Assembly (NCBI GenBank): GCA_051953655.1
Contig: JBQCIO010000166.1
Coordinates: 1 to 22,863, forward strand
Length of the DNA: 22,863 nucleotides
From: JBQCHF01 sp051953655
GTDB taxonomy: Bacteria; Actinomycetota; Actinomycetes; Motilibacterales; Motilibacteraceae
Reading direction: 5' to 3'
Part shown: one piece after another, positions 15,047 to 21,740 of the stretch
Layout of the letters: each line of letters begins with the position of its first letter
Position numbering within the stretch: position 1 is the stretch's first letter
The notes under the pieces: generated by a model
Seen by the model: the letters and a program-made list of their open reading frames with translations, nothing else
Told to the model about the DNA's origin: nothing
Databases searched by the model: none
Made by a program: the position numbers and the translations under genes

Positions 15047-15083
15047 GCGCCGAGAACCCACCACGACAGGACGTAGGACTTCC

Positions 15084-15983
15084 ATGCGCATCGCCTTCAT
15101 CGGCCTGGGCAACATGGGCGGCCCGATGAGCCGCAACCTCGCCTCGGCCGGCCTCGACGTCACCGTCTACGACGCCAACCCCGCCCAGGCCGAGGTGCCC
15201 GCGGCGAAGGGGGCGAAGGTCGCCGCCAGCGCCGCGGAGGCCGTGGCGGGCGCCGACCTGCTCATCACCATGCTGCCCACCCCGGCCGTGGTCGAGGACG
15301 TCATGCTCGGCGGCGGGGGAGTGCTCGCCGCGCTGCCCGACGCGGCGCTGTGGGTCGACATGAGCACCTCGGTGCCCGCGGTGGCCGACCGGGTCCGTGC
15401 CCGCGGCGCCGGCAAGGGGCTGCGGGTGCTGGACGCGCCGGTGAGCGGCATGCAGAAGGGCGCCGACGCCGGAACGCTGCAGGTGTTCGTGGGCGGGGAC
15501 GCGGCGGACTTCGATCAGGCGCTGCCGGTGCTGCACGTGCTCGGCGACCCGGAGCGGGTGCTGCACGTGGGCGGGCACGGCGCCGGCTACGCGGTGAAGC
15601 TGTGCATCAACCTGCTCTGGTTCGTCCAGCTGGTCGGCATCGCCGAGGTGCTGGCCCTGGGCACCGAGGCCGGCGTCGACCTGTCCACCCTGCAGCGCTC
15701 GCTGGTCGCCTCGCCGGCCAACAGCGTGCTGCTGGAACGGGACTTCGAGGGCCTGCTGACCGCGGGGGACTACGACGAGGGCTTCGCGATCGCCCTCGCC
15801 TGCAAGGACCTCGGCCTGGCGGTGGACCTGGCCCGCGAGGTCAAGCTGCCGGTGGAGGTGAGCGCGGTGGTCGAGCAGGTGTTCCGCCGGGCCCGCGCCC
15901 AGTACGGCGACCGGGCGGGGGAGATGACCCCGGTCAAGCTCTACGAGGACATCACCGGCCACCCGCTCCGGCTCACCCGATAG
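15084..15983 (+). CDS. 3-Hydroxyisobutyrate dehydrogenase-family NAD(P) oxidoreductase
   Basis: 299 residues, beta-hydroxyacid dehydrogenase family, cytoplasmic. The N-terminal Rossmann motif is IGLGNMGGPM at residues 6-15. The substrate-loop DAPVSGMQKGADAGTL has Ser121, and the catalytic Lys172 and Asn176 lie in VKLCIN within the conserved HGAGYAVKLCINLL region. The family reduces or oxidises 3- or 4-carbon semialdehyde/hydroxyacid pairs (3-hydroxyisobutyrate, tartronate semialdehyde, succinic semialdehyde, sulfolactaldehyde). Here the usual GGxxG of the substrate loop is varied (SGMQKG), so none of these can be assigned. ATG follows AGGACGTAGGA. The leader resembles that of the preceding ALDH gene. 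Part of the dehydrogenase block of the long operon. Confidence 0.88.
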   Translation: MRIAFIGLGNMGGPMSRNLASAGLDVTVYDANPAQAEVPAAKGAKVAASAAEAVAGADLLITMLPTPAVVEDVMLGGGGVLAALPDAALWVDMSTSVPAVADRVRARGAGKGLRVLDAPVSGMQKGADAGTLQVFVGGDAADFDQALPVLHVLGDPERVLHVGGHGAGYAVKLCINLLWFVQLVGIAEVLALGTEAGVDLSTLQRSLVASPANSVLLERDFEGLLTAGDYDEGFAIALACKDLGLAVDLAREVKLPVEVSAVVEQVFRRARAQYGDRAGEMTPVKLYEDITGHPLRLTR

Positions 15984-16053
15984 TCCGTCCTCCCTCGCCG
16001 TTCCACCCCGATTCCAACCCACAGACCCGGCCCATCACGAGAGGCTTGCCCGC

Positions 16054-17268
16054 ATGACCGCCAGCGAGACCAGTCCGGAGCGCGACAACGCCGCGCTGTC
16101 CCTGGACTGCCGCCACCTCGGCCTCGGCCCGTTCCCCCCGGCCACCTTCGGCGTCGGCGCGGTCACCGGGCTGCCGGCCGCCGTCCGGGAGGCCGGCGGC
16201 GACCGCGCGCTGGTCGTCAGCGACCGGGGTCTGGCGGGCAGCCCGCTGCTGGAGCGGGTGGCCGGCCTGCTGCACGACGACGGGCTCGGGGTCGAGGTCT
16301 ACGCCGGGGTGCACCCGAACCCGCTCACCACCGACATCGACGAGGGCGTGCAGGGCGCGCGGGCGCTGGCCGGTCGCACCGTGGTCGTCGCGGTGGGCGG
16401 CGGCTCGGCGATCGACGCCGCCAAGGGCATCGCGCTGGGCGCCACCAACCCGCGTCCGGCTCACGACCTGGACTACCGCAACCCGGCCGCCGAGCCGGCT
16501 CTGCCGCTGGTGTGCGTGCCGACCACGTCGGGCACCGGGGCGGAGACCAACGCGTTCGGCGTGGTCACCGACGTGCGGGTGCACAAGAAGTTCTACGTGG
16601 GCAACGGAAGCTGCCTGCCGCGCCGGGTGATCCTGGACCCCGAGCTCACCCTCACGCTGCCGAAGGGCCCGACCGCCGCCAGCGGGATCGACGCGCTCAC
16701 CCACGCCGTCGAGTCCTACCTGTCGATCAACGCCAACCCCTATGCCGACGCCCTGGACCTGCAGGTCGTCACCATGGTGTCCCGGAACCTGGTGCGCGCG
16801 GTCGAGGACGGCGCGACGGACCTGGAGGCGCGCGCGCAGCTGCAGCTCGCCTCGCACCTGGCCGGCATCTGCCTGAGCCAGACCGGCCTGGGCATCGTGC
16901 ACGGCCTCGCGCACCCTCTCGGCGGGCGCTACGACCTGCCGCACGGCCTGGCGCTGGCGCTCGTCCTGCCCTCGGCGCTGGAGTTCAACCGGTCCGCGCG
17001 CGAGCAGCGGCTGGCCGACGTCGCCGTCGCCTTCGGCGCGGCCGGCCCCGGCGAGGAGCCGGAGAAGGCGGCCACGGCCGGCATCCGCGCGATCGCCGAC
17101 CTCGCCGTGCGGGTGGGCATGCCGACCACGCTGCGCGCGGCCGGGGTGGCCGAGCCCGACATCGACCAGCTGGTGGACGACACCCTGGCCGACGAGGTGC
17201 TCGCCAACACCCCCGTGCAGCCGACCGCCGAGGACCTGCGCCGCATCCTGTCCGAGGTGGCGGGGTGA
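16054..17268 (+). CDS. Iron-type (group III) alcohol dehydrogenase
   Basis: 404 residues, metal-dependent NAD(P) alcohol dehydrogenase of the FucO/methanol dehydrogenase/4-hydroxybutyrate dehydrogenase family. The nucleotide motif VGGGSAIDAAKG is near residue 115, and PTTSGTGAETNAFGVV follows. Metal ligands are all present with FucO-like spacing: Asp213 and His217 (GIDALTHAVE), His283 (HGLAH) and His297 (DLPHG), with the conserved His287 between. The N terminus carries an extra 20 or so residues. ATG follows GAGAGG after a 70-base gap, and the stop overlaps the next ALDH gene as GTGA, which pairs an alcohol-to-aldehyde step with an aldehyde-to-acid step. Substrate could be a hydroxyacid such as 4-hydroxybutyrate or 3-hydroxypropionate, or a short alcohol. 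Confidence 0.9.
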   Translation: MTASETSPERDNAALSLDCRHLGLGPFPPATFGVGAVTGLPAAVREAGGDRALVVSDRGLAGSPLLERVAGLLHDDGLGVEVYAGVHPNPLTTDIDEGVQGARALAGRTVVVAVGGGSAIDAAKGIALGATNPRPAHDLDYRNPAAEPALPLVCVPTTSGTGAETNAFGVVTDVRVHKKFYVGNGSCLPRRVILDPELTLTLPKGPTAASGIDALTHAVESYLSINANPYADALDLQVVTMVSRNLVRAVEDGATDLEARAQLQLASHLAGICLSQTGLGIVHGLAHPLGGRYDLPHGLALALVLPSALEFNRSAREQRLADVAVAFGAAGPGEEPEKAATAGIRAIADLAVRVGMPTTLRAAGVAEPDIDQLVDDTLADEVLANTPVQPTAEDLRRILSEVAG

Positions 17269-18737
17269 CCGCGGTGGAGAGTGCGACCGCGCAGCAGCTC
17301 CTCGAGGGGACGCCGGTCCTACAGCTCGTCGGAGGTGACTGGTGCGGTGGCAGCGAGGGCGAGTTCGACGTCCTCGACCCCTCCACCGGCGAGCTGCTGG
17401 CCCGGGTGCCCCGGGCCGGGCTGGACGACCTGGACCGTGCGCTCGCCGCAGCCGAGGCGACCCAGCCGGCGTGGGCCGCCCGCCCGCCGCGCGAGCGCGG
17501 TGAGGTGCTGCGGCGCGCGGTCGAGCTGATGGTGGAGCGCCGCGAGGACATCGCGAGGCTGATGAGCCTGGAGAACGGCAAGGCCCTGGCCGACGCGCGT
17601 GGCGAGGTCGGCTACGCCGCCGAGTTCTTCCGCTGGTTCTCCGAGGAGGCGGTGCGCATCGACGGGGAGCTGCGCCGGGCGCCGTCGGGCGCCAACCGGA
17701 TCCTCACCACCCGCAAGCCGGTCGGCATCGCCTACCTGGTGACGCCGTGGAACTTCCCGGCGGCCATGGCCACCCGCAAGATCGCCCCGGCGCTGGCGGC
17801 CGGCTGCGCCGTGGTGCTCAAGCCGGCCGAGGACACCCCGCTCACCGCGCTCTACGTCGCGCGGCTGCTCGAGGAGGCCGGAGTGCCGGCCGGCCTGGTG
17901 AGCGTGCTGACCACCGACCGTCCCGGCCCGCTCAGCGAGGCCGCCCTCGCCGATCCGCGCGTGCGCAAGCTGTCCTTCACCGGCTCCACGCCGGTCGGGC
18001 GCCTTCTCCTTCGTCAGGCCGCGGACCGCGTGCTCAACTGCTCGATGGAGCTCGGCGGCAACGACCCCTTCGTGGTCTGCGACGACGCCGACCTCGACGC
18101 CGCGGTCGAGGGCGCCATGCTGGCCAAGATGCGCAACGGCGGCCAGGCCTGCACCGCGGCCAACCGCTTCCTCGTGCACGACCTGGTGCACGACGCCTTC
18201 GCCGCCCGGCTCGCCGAGCGGATGGGTGCGCTCGTGGTCGGGCCGGGACCGGAGGAGTCCACGCAGCTCGGCCCGATGGTGAACGCCAAGGCGGTGGCGA
18301 AGATGGACGCGCTCGTGCAGGACGCGCTGTCCCGCGGCGCGCGCCGGGTGCTGGGTGACAGCGCCGGCCTGCCGGCGCGCGGCTGCTTCTACCCGCCCAC
18401 CGTCCTCGTCGACGTCCCCGCCGACGCGCAGATCCTGGCCGAGGAGGTGTTCGGTCCGGTGGCCGCGCTGGTCCGCGTCTCAACGGACGAGGAGGCCGTG
18501 CAGCTGGCCAACGCCAGCGAGTTCGGCCTGGTCGGCTACGTCTACACCCGCGACCTGGCCCGCGGCCTGCGCCTGTCCGAGGCGCTCGACGTCGGCATGG
18601 TCGGCCTCAACCGCGGCCTGGTGTCCGACCCCGCCGCCCCGTTCGGCGGCGTGAAGCAGTCCGGCCTGGGTCGCGAGGGCGGCTACGAGGGCATCGAGGA
18701 GTACCTGGAGACCCAGTACGTGGCGGCGAGCTGGTAG
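17265..18737 (+). CDS. NAD(P)-dependent semialdehyde dehydrogenase, GabD (succinate-semialdehyde) type
   Basis: 490 residues. ALDH catalytic residues are complete: Asn163 (TPWNFPAAMATRKIAPAL), Glu262 (MELGGN) and Cys296 (NGGQACTAANRF). MATRKIAPALAAGC, LELGGNDPF-like MELGGNDPFVV and the ending PFGGVKQSGLGREGG plus GIEEYLETQYVA are the GabD pattern. The same subgroup includes 2-oxoglutarate-semialdehyde dehydrogenases of sugar-acid pathways, so the product may be succinate or 2-oxoglutarate. The GTG overlaps the iron-ADH stop as GTGA; the upstream open frame is a shadow of that gene. It is the last gene of the 10-kb plus-strand unit and is followed by a hairpin-rich intergenic region. Confidence 0.9.
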   Translation: MTAVESATAQQLLEGTPVLQLVGGDWCGGSEGEFDVLDPSTGELLARVPRAGLDDLDRALAAAEATQPAWAARPPRERGEVLRRAVELMVERREDIARLMSLENGKALADARGEVGYAAEFFRWFSEEAVRIDGELRRAPSGANRILTTRKPVGIAYLVTPWNFPAAMATRKIAPALAAGCAVVLKPAEDTPLTALYVARLLEEAGVPAGLVSVLTTDRPGPLSEAALADPRVRKLSFTGSTPVGRLLLRQAADRVLNCSMELGGNDPFVVCDDADLDAAVEGAMLAKMRNGGQACTAANRFLVHDLVHDAFAARLAERMGALVVGPGPEESTQLGPMVNAKAVAKMDALVQDALSRGARRVLGDSAGLPARGCFYPPTVLVDVPADAQILAEEVFGPVAALVRVSTDEEAVQLANASEFGLVGYVYTRDLARGLRLSEALDVGMVGLNRGLVSDPAAPFGGVKQSGLGREGGYEGIEEYLETQYVAASW

Positions 18738-18803
18738 GGCTTCTGCCTCGGACGTCTCGCCCAGCCCACCGCTGAGGGCCCGAGGCCCGGCGTGGACCGT
18801 TGT

Positions 18804-18875
18804 GCGCAGGCGCTGACTGTCCGTCCGCGGCGTGTCGCGCTCCCGACTGGGGGACACGCCGAGAGGCGCCTGCGC
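18804..18875. terminator. Nested hairpin after the long operon
   Basis: Outer arms GCGCAGGCGC (18804-18813) and GCGCCTGCGC (18866-18875) are exact reverse complements. Inside them CGGCGTGTC (18828-18836) and GACACGCCG (18853-18861) are a second exact pair with a 16-base loop. It lies 66 bases past the operon's last stop, a suitable place for termination, but no T-run is present, so the role is inferred. Confidence 0.5.
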
Positions 18876-19015
18876 AACTCGGTCAACGGCGTCGGGTGGG
18901 TGGCCGGTCGACCGGTTCGACCGCGGTCGACGGCGCTGGTGACGGCGCCAGGTGGGCGCGGGCCGGGTCAACGCTGCCGACTGCGGCGGTTCTGGGTGCT
19001 CCAAGATCGAATCGT

Positions 19016-19070
19016 TGGGGTGAGGGTGCCCCAGAGCCAATAGGTTCGGCTCGGGGGCACCCTCACCCAA
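19016..19070. repeat. Long hairpin, copy 1 of an 82-bp-spaced repeat unit (possible bidirectional terminator)
   Basis: GGGTGAGGGTGCCCC (19018-19032) and GGGGCACCCTCACCC (19054-19068) are perfect reverse complements. The pairing continues inward with one mismatch through AGAGCC / GGCTCG to a loop containing ATAGGTTCG (19040-19048), and outward by TTG/CAA with one extra G on the left. Confidence 0.75.
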
Positions 19071-19100
19071 GGCGGATGATCTTGAGGGGCCGGCGCGGCC

Positions 19101-19150
19101 GATGAAGGGCGTATCCGTCCCATAGGTTCGAACGAAGGGTCCCTTCACCC
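19101..19150. repeat. Diverged copy 2 of the hairpin unit
   Basis: GATGAAGGG (19101-19109) pairs with CCCTTCACC (19141-19149) at 8 of 9 positions. The loop again carries ATAGGTTCG (19122-19130). The arms, loop and terminal CACCC all lie exactly 82 bases after their counterparts in copy 1, although the inner stem has diverged and no longer pairs well. Confidence 0.55.
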
Positions 19151-19269
19151 CATCGCAGACGGCGGCCCCGGCTCGGCCAGCGCGCGACCGCTCCCGTCAC
19201 CAGCGCCTTTCGCCCTGATAGCGACCGCAGCCGCGGGCGCGAGGCGCCCAGTGACGGAGGCGACCCAAT

Positions 19270-20226
19270 TCAGGAGGCCCGCACCTGCGGCAGCACCTCA
19301 CTGCCGTACGCCTCGATCATCTCGGCGTAGTTCGGCCCCATGTTCGCCACGTAGACCTCGTCGAAGCCGGCCGCGGCGAAGCTGCGGAACTGCTCGACGT
19401 GCCGGTCGACGTCGGAGCCGCAGACCGTCGACTCGCGGGTCATGTCCTCGGTCACCAGCGAGGAGGCCTGCTCGAAGTGCTTGGGGGAGTAGAGCACCTG
19501 GCTCAGCTCGCCGGGCAGGCCCGAGTTCGCCCACAGCGAGTGGGCGATCTTGACACCCTCGTCCTCGGAACCGGCCCAGCAGACCTTGTAGCCGCCCTGC
19601 GTCGGGCCCTTCGAGCGTGACAGCGACCGCCACCGCTCGACCATGTCCTGGGCCGGCATGGTCGTCATGAAGCCGTCGCCGATGCGCAGCGCGACGTCGA
19701 AGGAGCGCGGGCCGAACGCGGAGACGTAGACCTTGGGAGGGGTCTCCGGCCGGGTGTAGATCCGCGCGTCCTCGACCGTGTAGTGCTTGCCGTGGTGGTA
19801 GACGTACTCCCCGGACCACAGGGCGCGCATCACCTCGACGGCCTCCTCGAGCATCTCGAGGCGGACGTCTTCGGTCGGCCAGCGCGCGCCGGTGACGTGC
19901 TCGTTGAGCGCCTCCCCGGTGCCGACGCCGAGGGTGAACCCGCCGGGCAGCATGACTGCGGCGGTCGCGGCCGCCTGCGCCACCAGCGCCGGGTGCTGGC
20001 GGATGGTCGGGCAGGTCACGGCCGTGGTGACCGGCAGCCGGGTCACCTGGGAGAGGGCGCCGATGACCGACCACACCAGCGGGCTCTGCCCCTGGTTGTC
20101 GTTCCAGGGATGGAAGTGATCGCTGATCCAGAGCGACTCGAACCCGGCCTCCTCGGCCAGCCGGGCCTGCTCCACCAGCTCGTGCGGGCCGTACTCCTCG
20201 CAGCTGAGGAAGTAGCCGATGCGCAT
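19270..20226 (-). CDS. LLM-class F420-dependent oxidoreductase (G6PDH-like subfamily)
   Basis: 318-residue luciferase-like monooxygenase-fold enzyme that probably uses deazaflavin F420 for hydride transfer. The opening MRIGYFLSCEEYGPHELVEQ and ESLWISDHFHPWNDNQGQSP match the F420-dependent glucose-6-phosphate dehydrogenase-like family. So do TAVTCPTIRQHPALVAQAAAT, FTLGVGTGEALNEHVTG (typical GVGTGE) and PPKVYVSAFGPRSFDVA. I chose the ATG at 20226, preceded by GGGAGGA; an upstream GTG at 20298 would add 24 Arg/Gly-rich residues without family support. It lies downstream of the AI-2E-type gene on the same strand, 107 bases away. The natural substrate is unknown; true Fgd has close relatives acting on other hydroxyl compounds. 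Confidence 0.88.
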   Translation of the reverse strand: MRIGYFLSCEEYGPHELVEQARLAEEAGFESLWISDHFHPWNDNQGQSPLVWSVIGALSQVTRLPVTTAVTCPTIRQHPALVAQAAATAAVMLPGGFTLGVGTGEALNEHVTGARWPTEDVRLEMLEEAVEVMRALWSGEYVYHHGKHYTVEDARIYTRPETPPKVYVSAFGPRSFDVALRIGDGFMTTMPAQDMVERWRSLSRSKGPTQGGYKVCWAGSEDEGVKIAHSLWANSGLPGELSQVLYSPKHFEQASSLVTEDMTRESTVCGSDVDRHVEQFRSFAAAGFDEVYVANMGPNYAEMIEAYGSEVLPQVRAS

Positions 20227-20333
20227 GTGCGGTCCTCCCGATCCCCGACGGCGCCGGTCCGCGCCCGACTCCGACGTGCCCGGCGCGCTCCTCGTCAATC
20301 CCGGCCGGGTGCTCGGCGGTTCCTCGTCCCCGG

Positions 20334-21593
20334 TCAGCTCCCGTCGACCCGGCGGCGCACCCGAGCCACCGTGCGGGCCTCACCGCCACCCTCCTCCGAT
20401 GCCGTGTCGGAGACGCGGGGTCGCTCGCGCACGTCGACGACGTCGGGCTCGGCCTCAGCTGCCTCGTCGCGGGGCGGTGGCGGCCCGTCGCCCTCCGCGG
20501 CCGCCTGCTCGGCGGCGCGGCGCTCGTCGGCCAGGTGCGCCAGCACCGCGAACACCGCGGCCACCAGCGGCACCGCGAGGATCGCGCCGGGCAGCCCGAC
20601 GAGCAGCTCGCCGGCGGTGATCGAGGCGACGACGGCCAGCGGGTGCAGCCTGACGTAGCGGCCGACGAGGAACGGCTGCAGCACGTGCGACTCGATCTGG
20701 TTGTCCACGACCAGGACGACGAAGAGGATCACCGCGGCGGGCGCGCCCTGGGTGGCGAAGGCCACCAGGACGGCCAGGCCGCCGAACAGCAGGGCTCCCA
20801 CGATCGGGATGAAGCTGCCGAGGAACACCAGCAGGGCCAGCGGGGCGACGAGCGGGACGCCCAGCAGCAGCAGGGTGATCGCCACGACGACGCCGTGGAA
20901 GACGGCGATGAGGAAGGTGCCGCGCACCCACCCGGCCAGCCGCCCCCACGCGCGCCGGCCCGCGATGGCCGTGGTCTCCCGCCGGCCGGCCGGCGCCAGG
21001 TGCGTGATGCGGTCCCACAGCCGCTCGCCGTCGTAGAGCAGGTAGAAGGTGATGAACACGGTGAGGACGAGGCCGGTGCCCGTCTCGGCCGCGTAGCGCA
21101 GTCCGGTGAGCGCGCTGGAGGTGATCGACCCCTGGTGCGACTCGAGGAAGCCCACCACCTGGTCCTGCAACGAGGCCAGGGAGGGGGTGGACACCGGGAG
21201 GCTGCTCACGGCGTCGCTCGCGCTGGCGATGATCTGCGAGGACTGGTCGACCACCTGGGTGACCACCCACCACATCGCCAGCACGATCGCGCCGGCGCCG
21301 CCGAGCACCGTCACGGTGGCGGCCAGGCTCCGGGGCAGCCCCGACCGGCGCAGGCCGGCCGCGACCGGGTGCGCCAGGGCGGTGAGCAGCACCGCGGCCG
21401 CGGCGGACAGCACGAGCAGCCCGAGCGAGCGGGCCACCTGCAGCAGCGCCCAGGCCGCCAGCAGGAGCACCAGCAGCCGGGCGGCCCAGACGGCGCCGTC
21501 GGCCACCACCTGCCCGGCGAACGAGCGCGGCGGCGCCAGCCGACGCCGGTGCCGGGCGCGCTGCCGGTCGGGCACACGCTGGACGTCGGGCAC
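20334..21593 (-). CDS. AI-2E family (PerM-like) membrane transporter
   Basis: 419 residues, polytopic membrane protein of the AI-2E/UPF0118 family, whose members export various small molecules or act as ion antiporters. Hydrophobic segments include LLVLLLAAWALLQVA, LLVLSAAAAVLLTALAHPVA, IVLAMWWVVTQVV, GLVLTVFITFYLLYDGERLW, and VPLVAPLALLVFLGSFIPIVG. The family's conserved core FIPIVGALLFGGLAVLVAF and a HVLQPFLVGRYVRLHPLAV segment (usual PxxxG...hP) are present. The C-terminal 50 residues are hydrophilic and charged. The start is GTG, 4 bases after GGGAGG. A longer frame on the same strand at 20455-22533 is a shadow. Substrate unknown; a role in AI-2 export should not be assumed. Confidence 0.88.
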   Translation of the reverse strand: MPDVQRVPDRQRARHRRRLAPPRSFAGQVVADGAVWAARLLVLLLAAWALLQVARSLGLLVLSAAAAVLLTALAHPVAAGLRRSGLPRSLAATVTVLGGAGAIVLAMWWVVTQVVDQSSQIIASASDAVSSLPVSTPSLASLQDQVVGFLESHQGSITSSALTGLRYAAETGTGLVLTVFITFYLLYDGERLWDRITHLAPAGRRETTAIAGRRAWGRLAGWVRGTFLIAVFHGVVVAITLLLLGVPLVAPLALLVFLGSFIPIVGALLFGGLAVLVAFATQGAPAAVILFVVLVVDNQIESHVLQPFLVGRYVRLHPLAVVASITAGELLVGLPGAILAVPLVAAVFAVLAHLADERRAAEQAAAEGDGPPPPRDEAAEAEPDVVDVRERPRVSDTASEEGGGEARTVARVRRRVDGS

Positions 21594-21740
21594 ACTGCCT
21601 CCCGGTGGGCTGCCGGCGCACGCCGGCGCCCCTCGCGGACTCCCTTACCCGGTACCTCTCGCCCGCCGGGCGGTCGCCTAACCCGTCGGGCGCCTGCAGG
21701 TCGGCGCCGGCCGGGCACTCGCTCGCACGTCGGGCGCCGG

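Larger units (their letters stand above)
18738..19269. other. Non-coding region between convergent genes, rich in inverted repeats
   Basis: No open frame here has coding character. The region separates the end of the plus-strand GabD-type gene from the end of the minus-strand LLM gene. It contains a nested hairpin at 18804-18875, the short dyad GTCGACCG (18907-18914) / CGGTCGAC (18924-18931), a near-perfect long hairpin at 19016-19070 flanked by an outer CAAGATC (19002-19008) / GATCTTG (19078-19084) pair, and a second, diverged copy of that hairpin at 19101-19150. Bidirectional termination is the simplest role; a small mobile or dispersed repeat is the alternative. Confidence 0.7.

Noticed and set aside
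12251..15163. 970-codon open frame on the minus strand
   Set aside because: It lies opposite the enolase-superfamily and ALDH genes, which show full catalytic motifs. Its His/Gly/Val-rich product looks like a shadow frame.
19016..19150. CRISPR array or tRNA gene in the hairpin-rich region
   Set aside because: There are only two diverged units with no regular short direct repeats and spacers, and no cloverleaf or T-loop consensus.
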